A DNA stretch of 64,000 nt from Branchiostoma floridae (taxonomy: Eukaryota > Chordata > Leptocardii > Amphioxiformes > Branchiostomatidae), in the NCBI RefSeq assembly GCF_000003815.2, contig NC_049992.1, forward strand, positions 17,534,489 to 17,598,488, in the 5' to 3' direction. This document shows positions 39,001 through 53,200 of the stretch, piece after piece. Each line of letters opens with the position of its first letter. Within the stretch, counting starts at the first letter, position 1. A program made the translations under genes and the position numbers. The notes under the pieces are model-generated. The model ran no database searches, had not been told where the DNA came from, and saw only the letters and a program-made list of their open reading frames with translations.

Positions 39001-40252
39001 GTGTCAAAGCTGTCGCGTCGGAACGCAAAGGGCAACTCACATCTGTGTCGTTCAGTTGACGCTACAGTTTGATCTTGTAAGGAGGTTTAAGGGGCGTATT
39101 CAAATGTGGCATTTTGCTGACATTGCCATGACTATTCATGAGAAGTCTCAGTGAAAACGCCTGGCTTTGAACACCCTAGTGTCAAGCCGACGTTATCGAC
39201 TGCGTACAACGGGATTTCTGGTAGGATCACTGCGGATTTGGGGTCGGTATCGACGACAGGGGTGCTGAGATGCTTCGATTTCTGTGCCCGACAAGACAGT
39301 TAGGTCACAGGCATAAGAACAAAGTTTGAAGCTATATATCCTTGAAGTTTACGAAAGCGAACAAGTACACATTGACAAGAAACTGGTCATGGATAGATTT
39401 TGGTAGAGGTCAGACGTTTTAGTTAGCTTACATTACTTTGTGGCGTCATGGGAGGAGGTGTAACTAGTAGAGCGTTCGGCTAGATAGAGGTCCCTAGTTT
39501 GATACACGCCGTGTCTCCGACGTTGTGTACTTGGGAAAGACACTTTACACGACCTTACTCATGTCATCCAGGTGTACACTAAATGGGTACCTGATTTAGT
39601 GTTTGAGGAGGTAAAAAGGGCCTTTAACTTCTGTCAGTACTGTGTATGTGACGCTTTTGATATACGTAACTAACTTATCTGAAGTGACACATTGTCCTCG
39701 TCTGTCCAAAAGCAAATCTAAAAGAAAATACATTACTTTTGTCATTTGCTACATATGCATAAAACTTTAAACTCTGTCCAGTCGCATAAGTAATTACTGC
39801 TACCTTACGTATGCTAGTACTTGGATGTCTTGCCTTCATCGACGCATTCTTAAAGTTAACTTTGTGGAGAACTTAGTGCGATGCTATTTATTTGCTATTA
39901 TGGCTACTATGCAATAAGGGAAATGACACTTTTATGCAGAAAATATACCGAAAAATCATGAAAATCCGTTGTTCCCTTCTTGAGTTATCCTCTTCTGAAA
40001 GTTTTGGCAAGAATACCCCTGCAATCCCAACACTAGCCGCTAGAGTCATGTCACTTCTACCCGAGCACAAGAGTTATCTAGTACCCCAATATCGTGACCA
40101 TAGCTTAGAACGCGAGATAGCAAAACCGGGCGTTGTGCTGCAGTCCCAACAGAAGCCGCTAGACAGCCCAAAATCTAACCATTTCCATCTTTTATCAAAC
40201 CTCACCTACACATCATGTATAAAACCAATCTACCAAGCCGTTCTTTAGATAT

Positions 40253-40292
<40 letters not shown>

Positions 40293-43200
40293 AACAAACA
40301 CAAAAACAGCTTAAAATGTTGATGTTTTCAGGGATTAACGGCGTACGAGAGTTTCAGAAGATCGCTGCTCAGAGGGACTGGACTATAGTTTCCTCCGAAC
40401 AGTATAACCCGATTGACAAGCCGGAAGAGCTCAACGTGGAGCCCCAGCTGCGAAGTATACGAGATAAAGGTAGGGAAATTAGTCATCAGGCCAGTGGGCA
40501 CAAATGGAAATCTGTACAGGCGATAATGTAAAATTAGGCAAGTTCAGGGTGCCATAAAATCATCCGTAAACATGTCATAACAACTCACCCCACAGAGCAG
40601 CCCTCTATATTAATTAAGTGTACAAAAAGTCTGATTTAAAAAAAAAAAGGACCGACTAGCGACGCTTATATCGCAGCTAGCTCTGAAGTATGTCACCATC
40701 TTGGTTTCTCATGACGTCAATTTAGGGACTGACCACTTCAAGTTGGGGGTCAGCAGAGGCCTAAAAATGGACCAAAACCTTGTTTGTTTTGCCTAATCTG
40801 AATGTCTGCACCCTACACTGTCTCACCTATGTAAAATGTCTCTTGCATTTTCCTGCTATAAGTCGAAAATAGACTTAAAAAAAAAAATCAAATTTGGTCT
40901 TCAGCGGCTTCGTCAATTGGGGCCATTGCCCATCACCCCTCCCCATGTGGAACACCCTTGTGTCACGTGATCTGTGTCACCTTTGACTCGTAGGTCACCT
41001 GGCTAGGAAGAGTTGAAGAAAGATTTCGGAGGGCTGACGAAAGCTTTTTTTATCATAGTACTCTTGCGAAATATTTCATTTTCTGTGCCAAATGAGCTAC
41101 ATCGATCTCTTCCATGAGAAATAATGAAATTTGTAACAAAGTGAAGTTAAATATGAATGTAAATGGTGACATACGATATGTCTGTTCGCAAACTAACGGC
41201 TGGGACTAATTAAAAAAAAAGATATGGTTCGGATCGTAGCTATTGGGAAATAATTAGGCAATAATAATGATCCTGTATAGCGACTTTAACAAGCATAATG
41301 TACAGATGACGCAAATTGCTCGGAATTAGTAGTTGTATTATAAACATACGGGCTGGCAGATACTTCAGGGAACTGTTGATTAGAGTATGTCTAAGAATCT
41401 ACACTTATTAGACCATAATGTTGTGACAATATGGTATTTATTTTTATGATGGCACATTAGTCATAAAGTTGATGCAATACATGTACATGTTGTTTTTTTG
41501 TTGCTGATGTAGGAGTTCGAGTTGTAATATTGAACGGCCTTGCGGAACACGCACGTGTAATTCTGAAGCAAGCAAAGGCCTTAGGTATGACGGGACATGG
41601 TTGGGCCTGGGTCGTCACAGATGGAATCACCTCAATAGTACGTACTTTTTCAACATCATTTAAAAATAGGATATAGGAGAATTCTTTTTAAGACAACCAG
41701 CAGGTACTTATATTGCTTACGTTTCGATGTCTATCAGACACCTTCGTTATAGCTTCTAATTGTAACTGAAGTTCTGCTTCTCACCGCTATATGTAGTCGA
41801 TGTAGGTGGCGCTTTTGCGGTGAGAAAACAACCCCAAACGTGGCTAAGCTCGTATTCCCCCTCGTCCCAGTTCATCACTGGGGTTGAAAATAATTTATCA
41901 TAGTTACCTTATAAGCGTAGGAATTTGGCTCCCTTTGAGAGTGGTGCATTGTTCTTGTGTACTTGCAATCGAAAAAGAAAACTCTTATCACAACTTTGGA
42001 CCTCTTCATAAACAGTTCTCTATCAATTCAAACTTTCGCTAATATACAACATTGGCTAATGTGTTATATCAATATACAATATCATCTTCAACGACTAGGA
42101 CCAAAGATTATCATTAATTCATTTTTATGCTTCACATGGCCAGTGTGCGTTCTTAAACAGTATTCGGGTTGCATTTATTTCATAACAGCACAAAATAAGG
42201 CTTAGAAGACTTTTGGATGATTTGCTTTATACTAGCTGGAATACGATAAAAGATTTTCACCTTAGTTTTGAAATGATGTAAGTAGCCACGAAGCCATAAC
42301 GTTATAGTGCTAGAAAAGAAGCATTCAGCATTTCAGAAATTCCTCCTGAGATGTGGAAGTGTAAACATGGGAGGAGGAAGGATGATTTGGCTTCTGTAAA
42401 AGTGGCAAAAAGTATTCTTGTTGGTAAGGTTTGAATGTGTGCACTTTGGGCATCTCTGCGGCCATGCGGGGTTCAAAAGAATTTCAGACACAAAGATCGA
42501 CCTTCTTACGTTTTGTGTATTTTGTTGTCTTCTAAGTCATAGTTTTACGTATTACGCAATATCTAAACTATAAATAAATCGGCAAAAATAATACAACAGT
42601 GCCGCAGTGAACCAACCCCGCAGTTCCGCACAGGTGCTTCAAGTTCAGTGAGATACCATCTTTAGTGGAGCTCAATCTGGAAAACAATACGTATCTGTAA
42701 GCAGCGACACCTAGCTGCAGTACTAGTGCGAAATACAACCAGTCAGGTTTGCTCCATATAAGGCGAATGACGGCCACCGGTACGTCGGTTAAATAAAACA
42801 TTTAGTTGTATGCAAATAACTGTGTTATTTAGTCTCAAAGACGGCTTTAAACGGAGCACACAATTGAGACAATAATCTATGTAAGCCAACTTTCTAGTTT
42901 TGTTCACTGAAGCAGATAACTCATTGATGCAGCTAGTCACAGTCCAATACAGATCCTTACTGAAAGTTGCAATGAGAGCTAATCTGGGATTAGTTTGTAG
43001 ACAACAAAGCGCAGTATGAGCTTTTATACGCTACTAAATAATCCCTGCTCTAAACACTGAGAGAAGAGCACAGGCTCGGTGTTAACCACTGCGGAGGTTA
43101 AATTGTAAGATTAAGCACAGGTAGTCAAGAATTTTAGTTTTATTCAACAAAAGTTTCGGTGACCACCTGTCCCTTTCCTCGGGATAATGCTGACTTGTTT

Positions 43201-46200
43201 CCGTTGCACTGGTTGCCGAGGTTTCGCGGTCTCAAGCATACTTGAGCTTAGTAGATAGACAGTTACCGCACTAACCGCATGCGCAGTGAACCAGTCAGAA
43301 TTGCCCTGAGGAAACTGAAAGACGGTTACCGAAAGGCCGCTTTAATAAAACAGTTGGTTGTGTACAAAGAAAGGTGTTACCATGGCAGTGGTAAAGAAAT
43401 TCGAAGAACAGAAAATAAATGATTAGGGATAAAATTGATCGGATTGCTCTAAGGTCTTGTAATAAAAAAATGGAAAAGAATAGAAATGAAAATTACATTG
43501 CTCTTGGTTACAGTTTTGTTGAATTGCATTTTCAGTTGGAAATTAATATTGGCTACATCGTGCTACTTGAGATAATTTCATGCTTAGAGCAAGCGACAAT
43601 GGCTCTATTCGTCTTATATGTCTTCAAAGCCTGTGTACATATAGTCGCCCGTACTGGCACCTTGGGGGGGGGGGGTGAATCCGCAACCCGATGGCACACA
43701 AAGTTTTGTCCGCACGTAAAGTTCTATGGCGTGTCTGCGTGCTAAATATCCGTCGGATTCTCTGTGAGTTCGTATGGAAGTGGTACTTACCACTTACGGA
43801 TCCTAAAAGATTGCCCACGTTTTGGCACGTAGACGAAACTGTTCACAGTTCGTGAATGTCATTCTTACAGGAGGGTCTGTATGACCCATGTCAACCTGTC
43901 CCTGACCACCTGTTGGGGATAGTGGGTACCAGGGTGTCTGTAGGCAGAGGATCGCATTATAAAGAACTTTTGCGAAGACTCAAACTCGCCAGGTCTCAGG
44001 GAGGCAGGGGAAGCAGACCAGGACGTGTCAACTGTGGAGGGTTCGTGGACGTGAGTACAACCACCCGATACATACAGGATTCATGATACTAATGCAGGAA
44101 TCGTGGCAAAGGATTCATCATAGGAATTGGTGTAAAGAAATCCTTTAGTCCTTGAAAGAATTCCTTCGACATGTTAGGAGCATAAATCCTGGAATCGTAC
44201 GGGATTCACGCACAGACTGACGGGAAGGTTTGAATATGGTGATGGGCCACCCTAGATTTTGGGGGGGGGGGGGTTGGCGGTCGACAACAAACGTACATTC
44301 GTACATGCCACTGTATCATCATCAGTGACAGGTGTCCAACAACAGCCATAACATTCCCATACCCCACATTTGAATGGCTGTATGTACGGTATTGTGGTGC
44401 TACGTCAAAAAACAAACGTCATTCCAAGCAAGACTGCATCTGTACTGTCTAAGATAGTATGAATATAAAGCCGAATCCGATGTGACAAAACGTGCACCAA
44501 CGGTGTCTGTTATCTGCCCCTGAGGAACATACGAAACAGTTCCTGAAATGGATCGAGACTTATCAATTTTGTCATCCGATAAATCTCCATTCCACAGGGG
44601 GTTCCAAAACAGGTATAAAAAGGAACAGCGCTATATCACTTCTGACAATGTCTTTTGACAAATGTTCCTCGTTTTTCCTCCCCAAAGGTTTACGCGTACG
44701 CAACGTTCGACTCCGTGATGGCACTCGCGTACGGCCTGCACGACTTCCTGAGCTCGGGGAGGAACCTGTACGCTCCCGACCTGCCGTGTAACGTCTGCGA
44801 AGGCGCCCCAGGGGCTCACCCGTGGGACCAAGGCTCCACCCTCTATCAGTTCATCAAACAGGTCAGGTTTCAATGGTGTTTCAATGGTGATCATAGATTG
44901 ACAGAAATACAAGTGTGACTTGTGGAAAAGACTAAACTTTACGTAACCAACACCAAGTTAGATTTGGACTTACCCAAAATTTCCAGCCGACTCCGTCTGC
45001 CTTGTTCACGGAATGGACCCGTCTGCTGTAGCTTCCTGACGTGGCGTCAGGGACAAACGACTGCAGCAGAGGGTCGTAAATGCCATTGGTGTTGGTTACG
45101 TAAAGTTTAGTCATTTACAGATGAACTTTCATGCTAACAAGTATGACTTGGCAAGAAGACCCCAAAATGTCAGTGATTAAAAAATAATGGTTAACTTTGT
45201 AAAATATGCATTTTAGAAACTCGTTGCCATGGCAACACGTAACATGATAATGAGTAAAGTTTATTGCAACTTCCTGCCCGTGGGCTAATTGCAGGTAACA
45301 TAAGAGATTCAAACAATGTAAAAACAATATCACAAGTGTCTATTCTAGTCTAAAACTAGTAAAGGCTAACTCTAGATCCTGGGTTATTGGGTTCGACTCC
45401 TTTTCTGAAGACAGTGGAAGACGAAAGATCCCACCTTTTCTATTATGTGTGGGTTTTGTGATGTTAGAAGGAAGAATTGTTTTTTTTTTGTAAGTGAATG
45501 TAAAGAAGTCTGGGTGGAATTTGAGGGCATCTTCAAACAGGTCTTTTCTTTCGTGATTGTAGAAAGAGCAGTTTGACATTAGAAATGTGTTTCGTCTTCC
45601 ACCTCGTTTGTGTTGGTATTCTCTCCGATTTTTTTTAGAAATTTAGATATTGCATAATACGTAAAAGTACGTCTTAGAAGACGACAAAATAGACAAAGGG
45701 TAAGAAAATTCGTTCTTTATATTATCTCTGCAATTCGTTGAGTATCTTTCGAACCCCACAGTGACGCAAGCTTGACGCAAGTGCAGTGAGAGTGCGCCTT
45801 TACGAACTGAGTTACGCATATGATGAGTATGAAGTTAACTCCCAATCTTAGAGAAGGTAATAAATCAGTGACACTACATTTCCATCATCAGGCAAATGGG
45901 CCGGGTGCAGTTGCGGACATCAGTTTCAACTCCAGAGCTGCACCCATGGAGAATATGTTCGACGTGGTGAACCTTAGGAAGAAGGGCATGGCAAAGGTAC
46001 CTACCTAATTCAAACTCTACCAATGAGTAGTAAACTTTCCTACAGTTTTTCGTTTAGTTATCCGACCTTATTGATTTGGCTTTATTGTGGTTGCAACAAG
46101 GCAAGATACATTGGACATAAGTAGCTGGTGTATTGGCCCACAGATAACACATCAGAGAATATGTAGAATACAAAATACTAGTAACCTTAAGTACAATCTA

Positions 46201-47151
46201 CGAAGCAGCATCGTAAAACAGTCCATTTCAACAGTGTATGACCTCACTGATAAATTAGCACTTTAAAATTTTGTAACCAACACAGTTCAACACTGCAACG
46301 ACTCTCTCGGCCTGTGTATTATGAAAAAATAAACATGAATACAATTCAGAGACGTGACTGTGCTCTATAAAATGTATAGCTACGCATGCAAATAAAGATC
46401 AAAAGGCCGCAAAACCGCTGTATGACGTACAGTTCTATCGGATACAAAATGTTTTACAGAAACTCTGTGCAGAATTATTCATACTTTGGCACTTTGTTAT
46501 TATGGTTTCTGCTGAAGATTGTCTTACCAGTCCGTTTGATTAAGGATGGCAATAAATCACATGGACTCAAAATATTGGTCCCGAACGTCATTGGTGAAGA
46601 CCGACTTAATGTCAACTTGTGTCAATTGTAGTTGAACTTGTTAGAGCGGCCTGTTCATGATTGCCATGTGTTTCAACACAAAATGTACGAACTGTACATA
46701 GCGAGGCAATGAAGTGATGAAAAAGGTCTCGAAAACGTACTACATCATTTTGGGATACTCCCACTATTTTTCCTCTATCTTCTCACTGTACAATAGTCAT
46801 CGTTGAACCAAAAGTAGTAGTTGCCATTATTATAAAATTACTATCATCATTATCTTCCTTGTACAAAGATGAGGAATTCTTTTATTTTTTCCATCGTTAG
46901 GTGGAAAGGGCATGGATATATTAATAATGTTTTTGTATGTGAGTCAAGCCCTACCCAGTATGGTGATGCATGCTGAAATGTTCATGGCTTGTCATAAACT
47001 TACCGACAGCGGTAATAACTAAAACATGAAACCTGATACATGCATCCTCACATACCGCATCTACGCTTGTGTTAAAAAATAAAATCCAGCATTCAAACGA
47101 AGAAGTGTTCGAAACGTGTTATAATCTTTAGTATGTACTAAGAGGAATTTT

Positions 47152-47193
<42 letters not shown>

Positions 47194-47214
47194 ACACACA
47201 CACACACACATATA

Positions 47215-47253
<39 letters not shown>

Positions 47254-50200
47254 ATATGTGTGTGTATAACCGTTATATAAATTACCAAAAGAAGACTGAG
47301 ATTTGCATGGCCAGCACTTTGAAGAAATTGAAACTTTTCCACAAAATTTTCCACGAAATGGACCTGTCCAATGTTACTTACGGAACGTGACATCTGACAG
47401 ACAATCGCGCATGCGTCTTTTTCTGTCTCTGTTCAATGCGCGGTTCGCATATTTACTGCTTCCTTCAGTTTTTTTGGAGGGAAATATGGTTCAAATTCAA
47501 GGATGTTGGCTTTATTCAGCGAAACGTGATGTTCTAGTGATTCTATGCGCATATAAGTACTTATTATAGTGCAGTATAGTGCAGTCTTCTCTCATAATGT
47601 CTTCTCCAAAAAAAGTTTACTGTCATGGCTTCATCCTAAGAAAACTTATATACAGCAACCTGACACAACGTTTTTTTTCCAGCACTCAAACGTCACCGAT
47701 AGAATATTATCTAGCTCAGACGGATCTGCCCAAACTGCCCCTAAAGGTCTTTCTATCTCCCAGAAGTATATTTTACGGATCAAATACGTGCGTTATCTCG
47801 ACAAAACATCACCGTATGTCATTCACTACCGGTAAATTTACAGGGGCCCGCTGGCACTCTATCTCCCGACCTGTCTGCCACTGATGTAATGTGATATGCT
47901 ACAGAATGATAACTACAAAGGGTGGTTGACCGCTGGCGGCCATTTTGAAACGGCTGATGCTCACTTATTGACTCAGTGAGCCAAAAAGCACATTCGACAT
48001 GGAAGTCTGGTACAGAACCTTTTATAAGCTGCTGTTTTTAGAACATAGGGCGTTGTGATAAAAATTCAAGCCTTGCAAATCCATTCGCAAAGGTTCACGT
48101 CAAACTATAAGGAATGGACCGCAACAGTTAATTCCGAAGGCGATTTTTTTGGTCAACTGCCCCTCCCCCCCCCCCACACACACACACAAAATATAGTTTC
48201 ACATTGTCACATTGATATGACTCGTGTTAAAAAGGTAAAATGTATTTAAAAATTTCCACAGGCAACCGGTCTTGAAAAAAAATGTTTTTCTGCATAACCC
48301 TTTTGTGCGTATAATGAACAATGAAATAACCATGAACATCTTAAATTCTAAGTGTCCTAATGAAAACCACTCGTACACATCACTTACAACAATGTACGTG
48401 CACAGCGCTAAAACATCCAAAACATGTTCAAGATAATGTTTTAAAAGTCTTTTAATGGTACTTTTTGGCACGACTTACAATCAACACGGCGCCAGCTGTG
48501 CAATCCACTACACTTACCAGTACAGAAAACCTGTTGGTAAGTATTCAAGTCCCGCCTGAAAATCTGATCACTGTGAAAACAGCTAATATAGCTAACATAG
48601 TGGCAATTTGTAAGCTATGAGAGAAGAACTCGTCTGGAATTCTTACCACTTTCCGATTGATTGTTGCGCAGGTGGGAGAGTGGTCCGAAGAGGAGGGTCT
48701 GACTCTTGATGAGCATGTTGTGTTCATGGGAGGGACGACAAAGGTTCCGGTCGACAGCTCTTACGACCTGAACAACAAAACACTCATGGTCACTACTATA
48801 CTGGTAAGTTAAGTGTTAAGTGTACAATACAGCATTTGCATCGGCGTTGGTGTTCATAAAAGTTAACATTAAAAACAAAAATTAATATCCATATAGTAAG
48901 GTTCTTTTAGCACAACCAGAAAATAACTTACTTCCGACGTTTCGGTGTCTGTCAGACACCATCATCAGGGTGGAATGACGGGAACTACTTCTTGCTGCTA
49001 CTTATAGCCGATGTAGGTGGCGTTGCAGCAGCAAGAATGCCATCCCAGACGTGGCTCAGCTTGTATCCCCCCTCGTCTCTGTTCATGACTGGCACTGATT
49101 TTCTGATCCAAACTGCTTCTTTAATCCATCGAGTTCTTCTGTTTTCCTCTCTGTCAATGACTCTTGCCCCCTCCCAGTCTATTACGCAATTGTTTCTATG
49201 AATATGGTCTGTGACTGCCGATTTGTTCTCTGTTTGTTCTGCTGCCTTCTTCTGAGATCTTGTGTATGCACTGCCTTTGCTAATTTTGTGCCTCCTTTTT
49301 GTGTTCTTCAAGTCTGGTGTTGAAAGTCCTGCCCGTCTCTCCAATGTACACCTTGTCACAACTTTTGCACGGAATCTTGTAGACACAGTCTGTTTTAGAG
49401 GAGTCTTCCAGTCTGTCCTTGGGATGCACCAACAAGTTTCTGAGCGTGGTCTTGGGCTTAACTGCCGTGGCAATGGCATGTTTTCTGAAGATCCTTTCAA
49501 GTGTCTCTGTAATGCCTTTGACATAAGGTATGATGATCATGCCCTTGGACTTCTGTTCTTCTTTCTTCTTTTCTTTCTTGGGTTTGGGTTTGTTGGACTG
49601 ATGTTGCACTCTTTTGAAAGTCCAGTCTGGGTAACCACAGAGTGACAGGGCTTGTTTGATGTGTTTGACCTCTTGTTGTCTGTCTGTTTCCTCTGTGACC
49701 ACTGTTTTGCTCCTGTCCATCAGCGTTCTGATTACTCCTAGTTTCTGGTGGAGCGGATGATGGGAATTGAAATCCAGATACTGGTCTGTGTGGGTCTTTT
49801 TTCTGTAGACCAAAAGTTTCACCGTGCCGTCTTCTCTCCTCACTAGTAAGGTGTCCAGAAAGGGTAGAGTGCCCTGATCTTCTTCCTCATGGGTGAACTT
49901 GATACTACCCGTGGGGTCTATGGAGTTTAAGTGGTCGGTAAGTTCATGTTGTGTCCCCTGTCTNNNNNNNNNNNNNNNNNNNNNNNNNNNNNNNNNNNNN
50001 NNNNNNNNNNNNNNNNNNNNNNNNNNNNNNNNNNNNNNNNNNNNNNNNNNNNNNNNNNNNNNNNNNNNNNNNNNNNNNNNNNNNNNNNNNNNNNNNNNNN
50101 NNNNNNNNNNNNNNNNNNNNNNNNNNNNNNNTCTAAAACTGAAATAAGTTGTGGTGACTATGAAAGTTAACAACTCCATGATGTCCTCCACTTGGAGCTT

Positions 50201-53200
50201 GGTTCTGTTCTTGAGGTCAGTATCAGCAAGTAGTCTATCCTTGATGATGTTGAGAGTCTCTGGCACTGGAGTGTTAGTGAAAAGTGACACTACGTCATGA
50301 GATACAAACATCTCACCCTCTTCTACTATGATACTAGCCATTTCTTCGGCGAGGTGTTTGGAGTTTTTGATATGGTGCTCAGTTTTCCCAACCACAGGGG
50401 CCAAAAGGTCAGCTAGCGCTCGTGACGTATTGTAACCGATCGACCCGGTGTAATCTACAATCGGTCTAAGCGGGTTGTCGGGTTTGTGTATCTTAGGAGT
50501 AGCGTACATTCTAGGAGTATTCTCTGCCGTTGGATATAAGTATTTATACTGCTCTTCCGAAATTTTCCCCCCATCTTTCAGCCTCTTTAGAATGGCTAGC
50601 AGCTTACGTTTATATTTCTGTGTTGGATCTTTTTCGAGTTTCTGGTAGGTCTTTTCGTCGGATAACATGCGGTTTACCTTTGATTCGTAGTCTTCTGTGT
50701 CCATAATCACTGTCGCTTTTCCTTTGTCCGCTGGCAGTATCATAACATCCTTGTCCTTCTTCAGCTGTTGTATGGCCTTTCTTTCTTCTTTGCTGATGTT
50801 GGAAACCGGGAGTTTTGCCTTCGTCAGGACTCCTGCAACCTGCGCTCTGAGCTGTTGTGCCTCGGGCGGCGGCAAGCACAAACATGCATTTTCTGTGGCG
50901 ACGATGAAATCCCATCATCCGCTCCACCAGAAACTAGGAGTAATCAGAACGCTGATGGACAGGAGCAAAACAGTGGTCACAGAGGAAACAGACAGACAAC
51001 AAGAGGTCAAACACATCAAACAAGCCCTGTCACTCTGTGGTTACCCAGACTGGACTTTCAAAAGAGTGCAACATCAGTCCAACAAACCCAAACCCAAGAA
51101 AGAAAAGAAGAAAGAAGAACAGAAGTCCAAGGGCATGATCATCATACCTTATGTCAAAGGCATTACAGAGACACTTGAAAGGATCTTCAGAAAACATGCC
51201 ATTGCCACGGCAGTTAAGCCCAAGACCACGCTCAGAAACTTGTTGGTGCATCCCAAGGACAGACTGGAAGACTCCTCTAAAACAGACTGTGTCTACAAGA
51301 TTCCGTGCAAAAGTTGTGACAAGGTGTACATTGGAGAGACGGGCAGGACTTTCAACACCAGACTTGAAGAACACAAAAAGGAGGCACAAAACAGCAAAGG
51401 CAGTGCATACACAAGATCTCAGAAGAAGGCAGCAGAACAAACAGAGAACAAATCGGCAGTCACAGACCATATTCATAGAAACAATTGCGTAATAGACTGG
51501 GAGGGGGCAAGAGTCATTGACAGAGAGGAAAACAGAAGAACTCGATGGATTAAAGAAGCAGTTTGGATCAGAAAATCAGTGCCAGTCATGAACAGAGACG
51601 AGGGGGGATACAAGCTGAGCCACGTCTGGGATGGCATTCTTGCTGCTGCAACGCCACCTACATCGGCTATAAGTAGCAGCAAGAAGTAGTTCCCGTCATT
51701 CCACCCTGATGATGGTGTCTGACAGACACCGAAACGTCGGAAGTAAGTTATTTTCTGGTTGTGCTAAAAGAACCTTACTATATGAATAATTGCCAACCTG
51801 ATGAAGTTATTCACGGAAAAATTAATATCACATTCACAAAAGTTTCAACTGGTCCGAGTAATGAGTAATCAATTGTTCCATAAGCTTTTGGGTTCAATCT
51901 TTATGTTATCATTTGTAAGCGTTTTATTTATTCATTTATAAACTGCAGGGTGCATTTCATTTTAACAGTACAGAAAGATATGATCCTTTTTAAGAATGAT
52001 AAAAGAATGGTAGAAATCCGATATAGCAAATAAACCTATCACAAGTGAATTAAATAATGGATAAAAGTATATTTGTTTAATTTTTATATTTTGTCTGTTA
52101 GAAAGGTTATCAACATTAACTTAACACCCCCTTCCTTCAATCATTAACCAACAACGATATATGTTCAAAAATATCGTTATACTATGCCATTAGACTTTAT
52201 GTGATATGGCACTTAGAAGATCAGATCTGCCATATCCTTTTACTACCTTACTACCAACGACGTTATCCATATACTACATTACAAACAGCAATTGAACCAG
52301 TCGTCAAGAGTGAAGAGTCGGAACATCAGATGCTTTCTTAAACAGAACATCAGATGTTTTGGTATACAAAATAAACGAAACAAAAAAATATCTTGAAATT
52401 GACTAAGAGACGTATATGAAGCATATGGCAAATATGTTTACATGTACTAGCAATACCTGCGTATTAAGAGGAAGTACAAATAAAATTGGTGGGTTAATGT
52501 TTTGAAGCTGTTAGATGGATTAGTAATACGTGACTCTTTATAGATCGCAATTTTGTCACTCTCAAGATTGAAGCGGTCTATATTAGATGCTTATTGTTCA
52601 TTTCCGCTATTAGACAAACCTATTCCGTAAACATCAAAGCCTCAATCAAACTTTGGAATGAATTCAAAACATTTTGCAGACTACACATCGTTTGGTTTGT
52701 TTATAAACGTCTTAAGCTAGATAATCTATGTTAATTGCGTCTAGTTAATACTTTTTCATGTTTAGATTACTAATGGTTTATCAAACTAGACAGAAAAAAC
52801 GTAGACTATCAATCTATTGGTGAAGATATATTGCAAACATTGCAAGTCGTCAAATATACCTCAATGCCGTGTTTATCATATCATATTGTATATAATAGGC
52901 GAAATTTAAAACCTGGACTAACAGAATAAATACGGAAAACTTTTACGGATGGTAGCATTAGTACTGAAAGTGTGAAATCGTGATGTAGAATCGCAAAAAA
53001 AAATAAACGGATTTTTAAAAATTCCTATACACCATAGGATACACAAATTCTGTCATAAGTTTTGGAATTTTGGCTGACGTTCGCAGATTTCTACCGAATT
53101 CCGCAGAATTCTAAGAACTGCCCATGTCTATAAAGACTTTCAATTGCTACCTAGACATTTTGTTTCATCATACACGTAGACAATACATGTAACTAATTTC

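Larger units (their letters stand above)
38397..40331 (+). other. Intron 4
   Basis: Holds a SINE-like stretch at 39445-39610 and a CA repeat next to exon 5. The remainder, including 38930-39300, which is more GC-rich, is unrecognised. A 118-codon ORF at 39892-40248 has no known motif. Confidence 0.7.
41889..43870 (+). other. Remainder of intron 6
   Basis: Contains the MITE at 42432 and the fold-back at 43130-43360. A G-run is at about 43663-43673. 41890-42430 and 43380-43860 show no recognised element. Confidence 0.55.
44862..45891 (+). other. Intron 8
   Basis: Contains a palindromic MITE (44931-45113), a CR1-like tail (45240-45340) and a partial MITE C (45600-45803). The rest is unrecognised. 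Confidence 0.65.
48877..51829. mobile_element. Penelope-like retroelement with inverted arms and 13 bp target duplication
   Basis: The direct repeat AAAAATTAATATC flanks the insertion (48877-48889 and 51817-51829). Inside, the left arm (48890-49765) and right arm (50910-51784) are inverted and nearly identical (876 and 875 bp). Between them is the rest of the coding body, on the minus strand. The right end has a 32-base tail (with CCAACCTGATGAAG) lacking at the left. This fits the fold-back arrangement known for Penelope elements. Each arm holds the end of the ORF and a hammerhead-like motif. It starts 73 bases after the exon 10 donor and is removed with intron 10. Confidence 0.9.

Noticed and set aside
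39892-40248. 118-codon plus-strand ORF in intron 4
   Set aside because: No family motif; lies in intronic sequence that looks like an unclassified repeat and reads into a CA microsatellite.
48985-49645. Separate gene on the plus strand in the left Penelope arm
   Set aside because: It is the antisense frame of the Penelope ORF end, mirrored exactly in the right arm.
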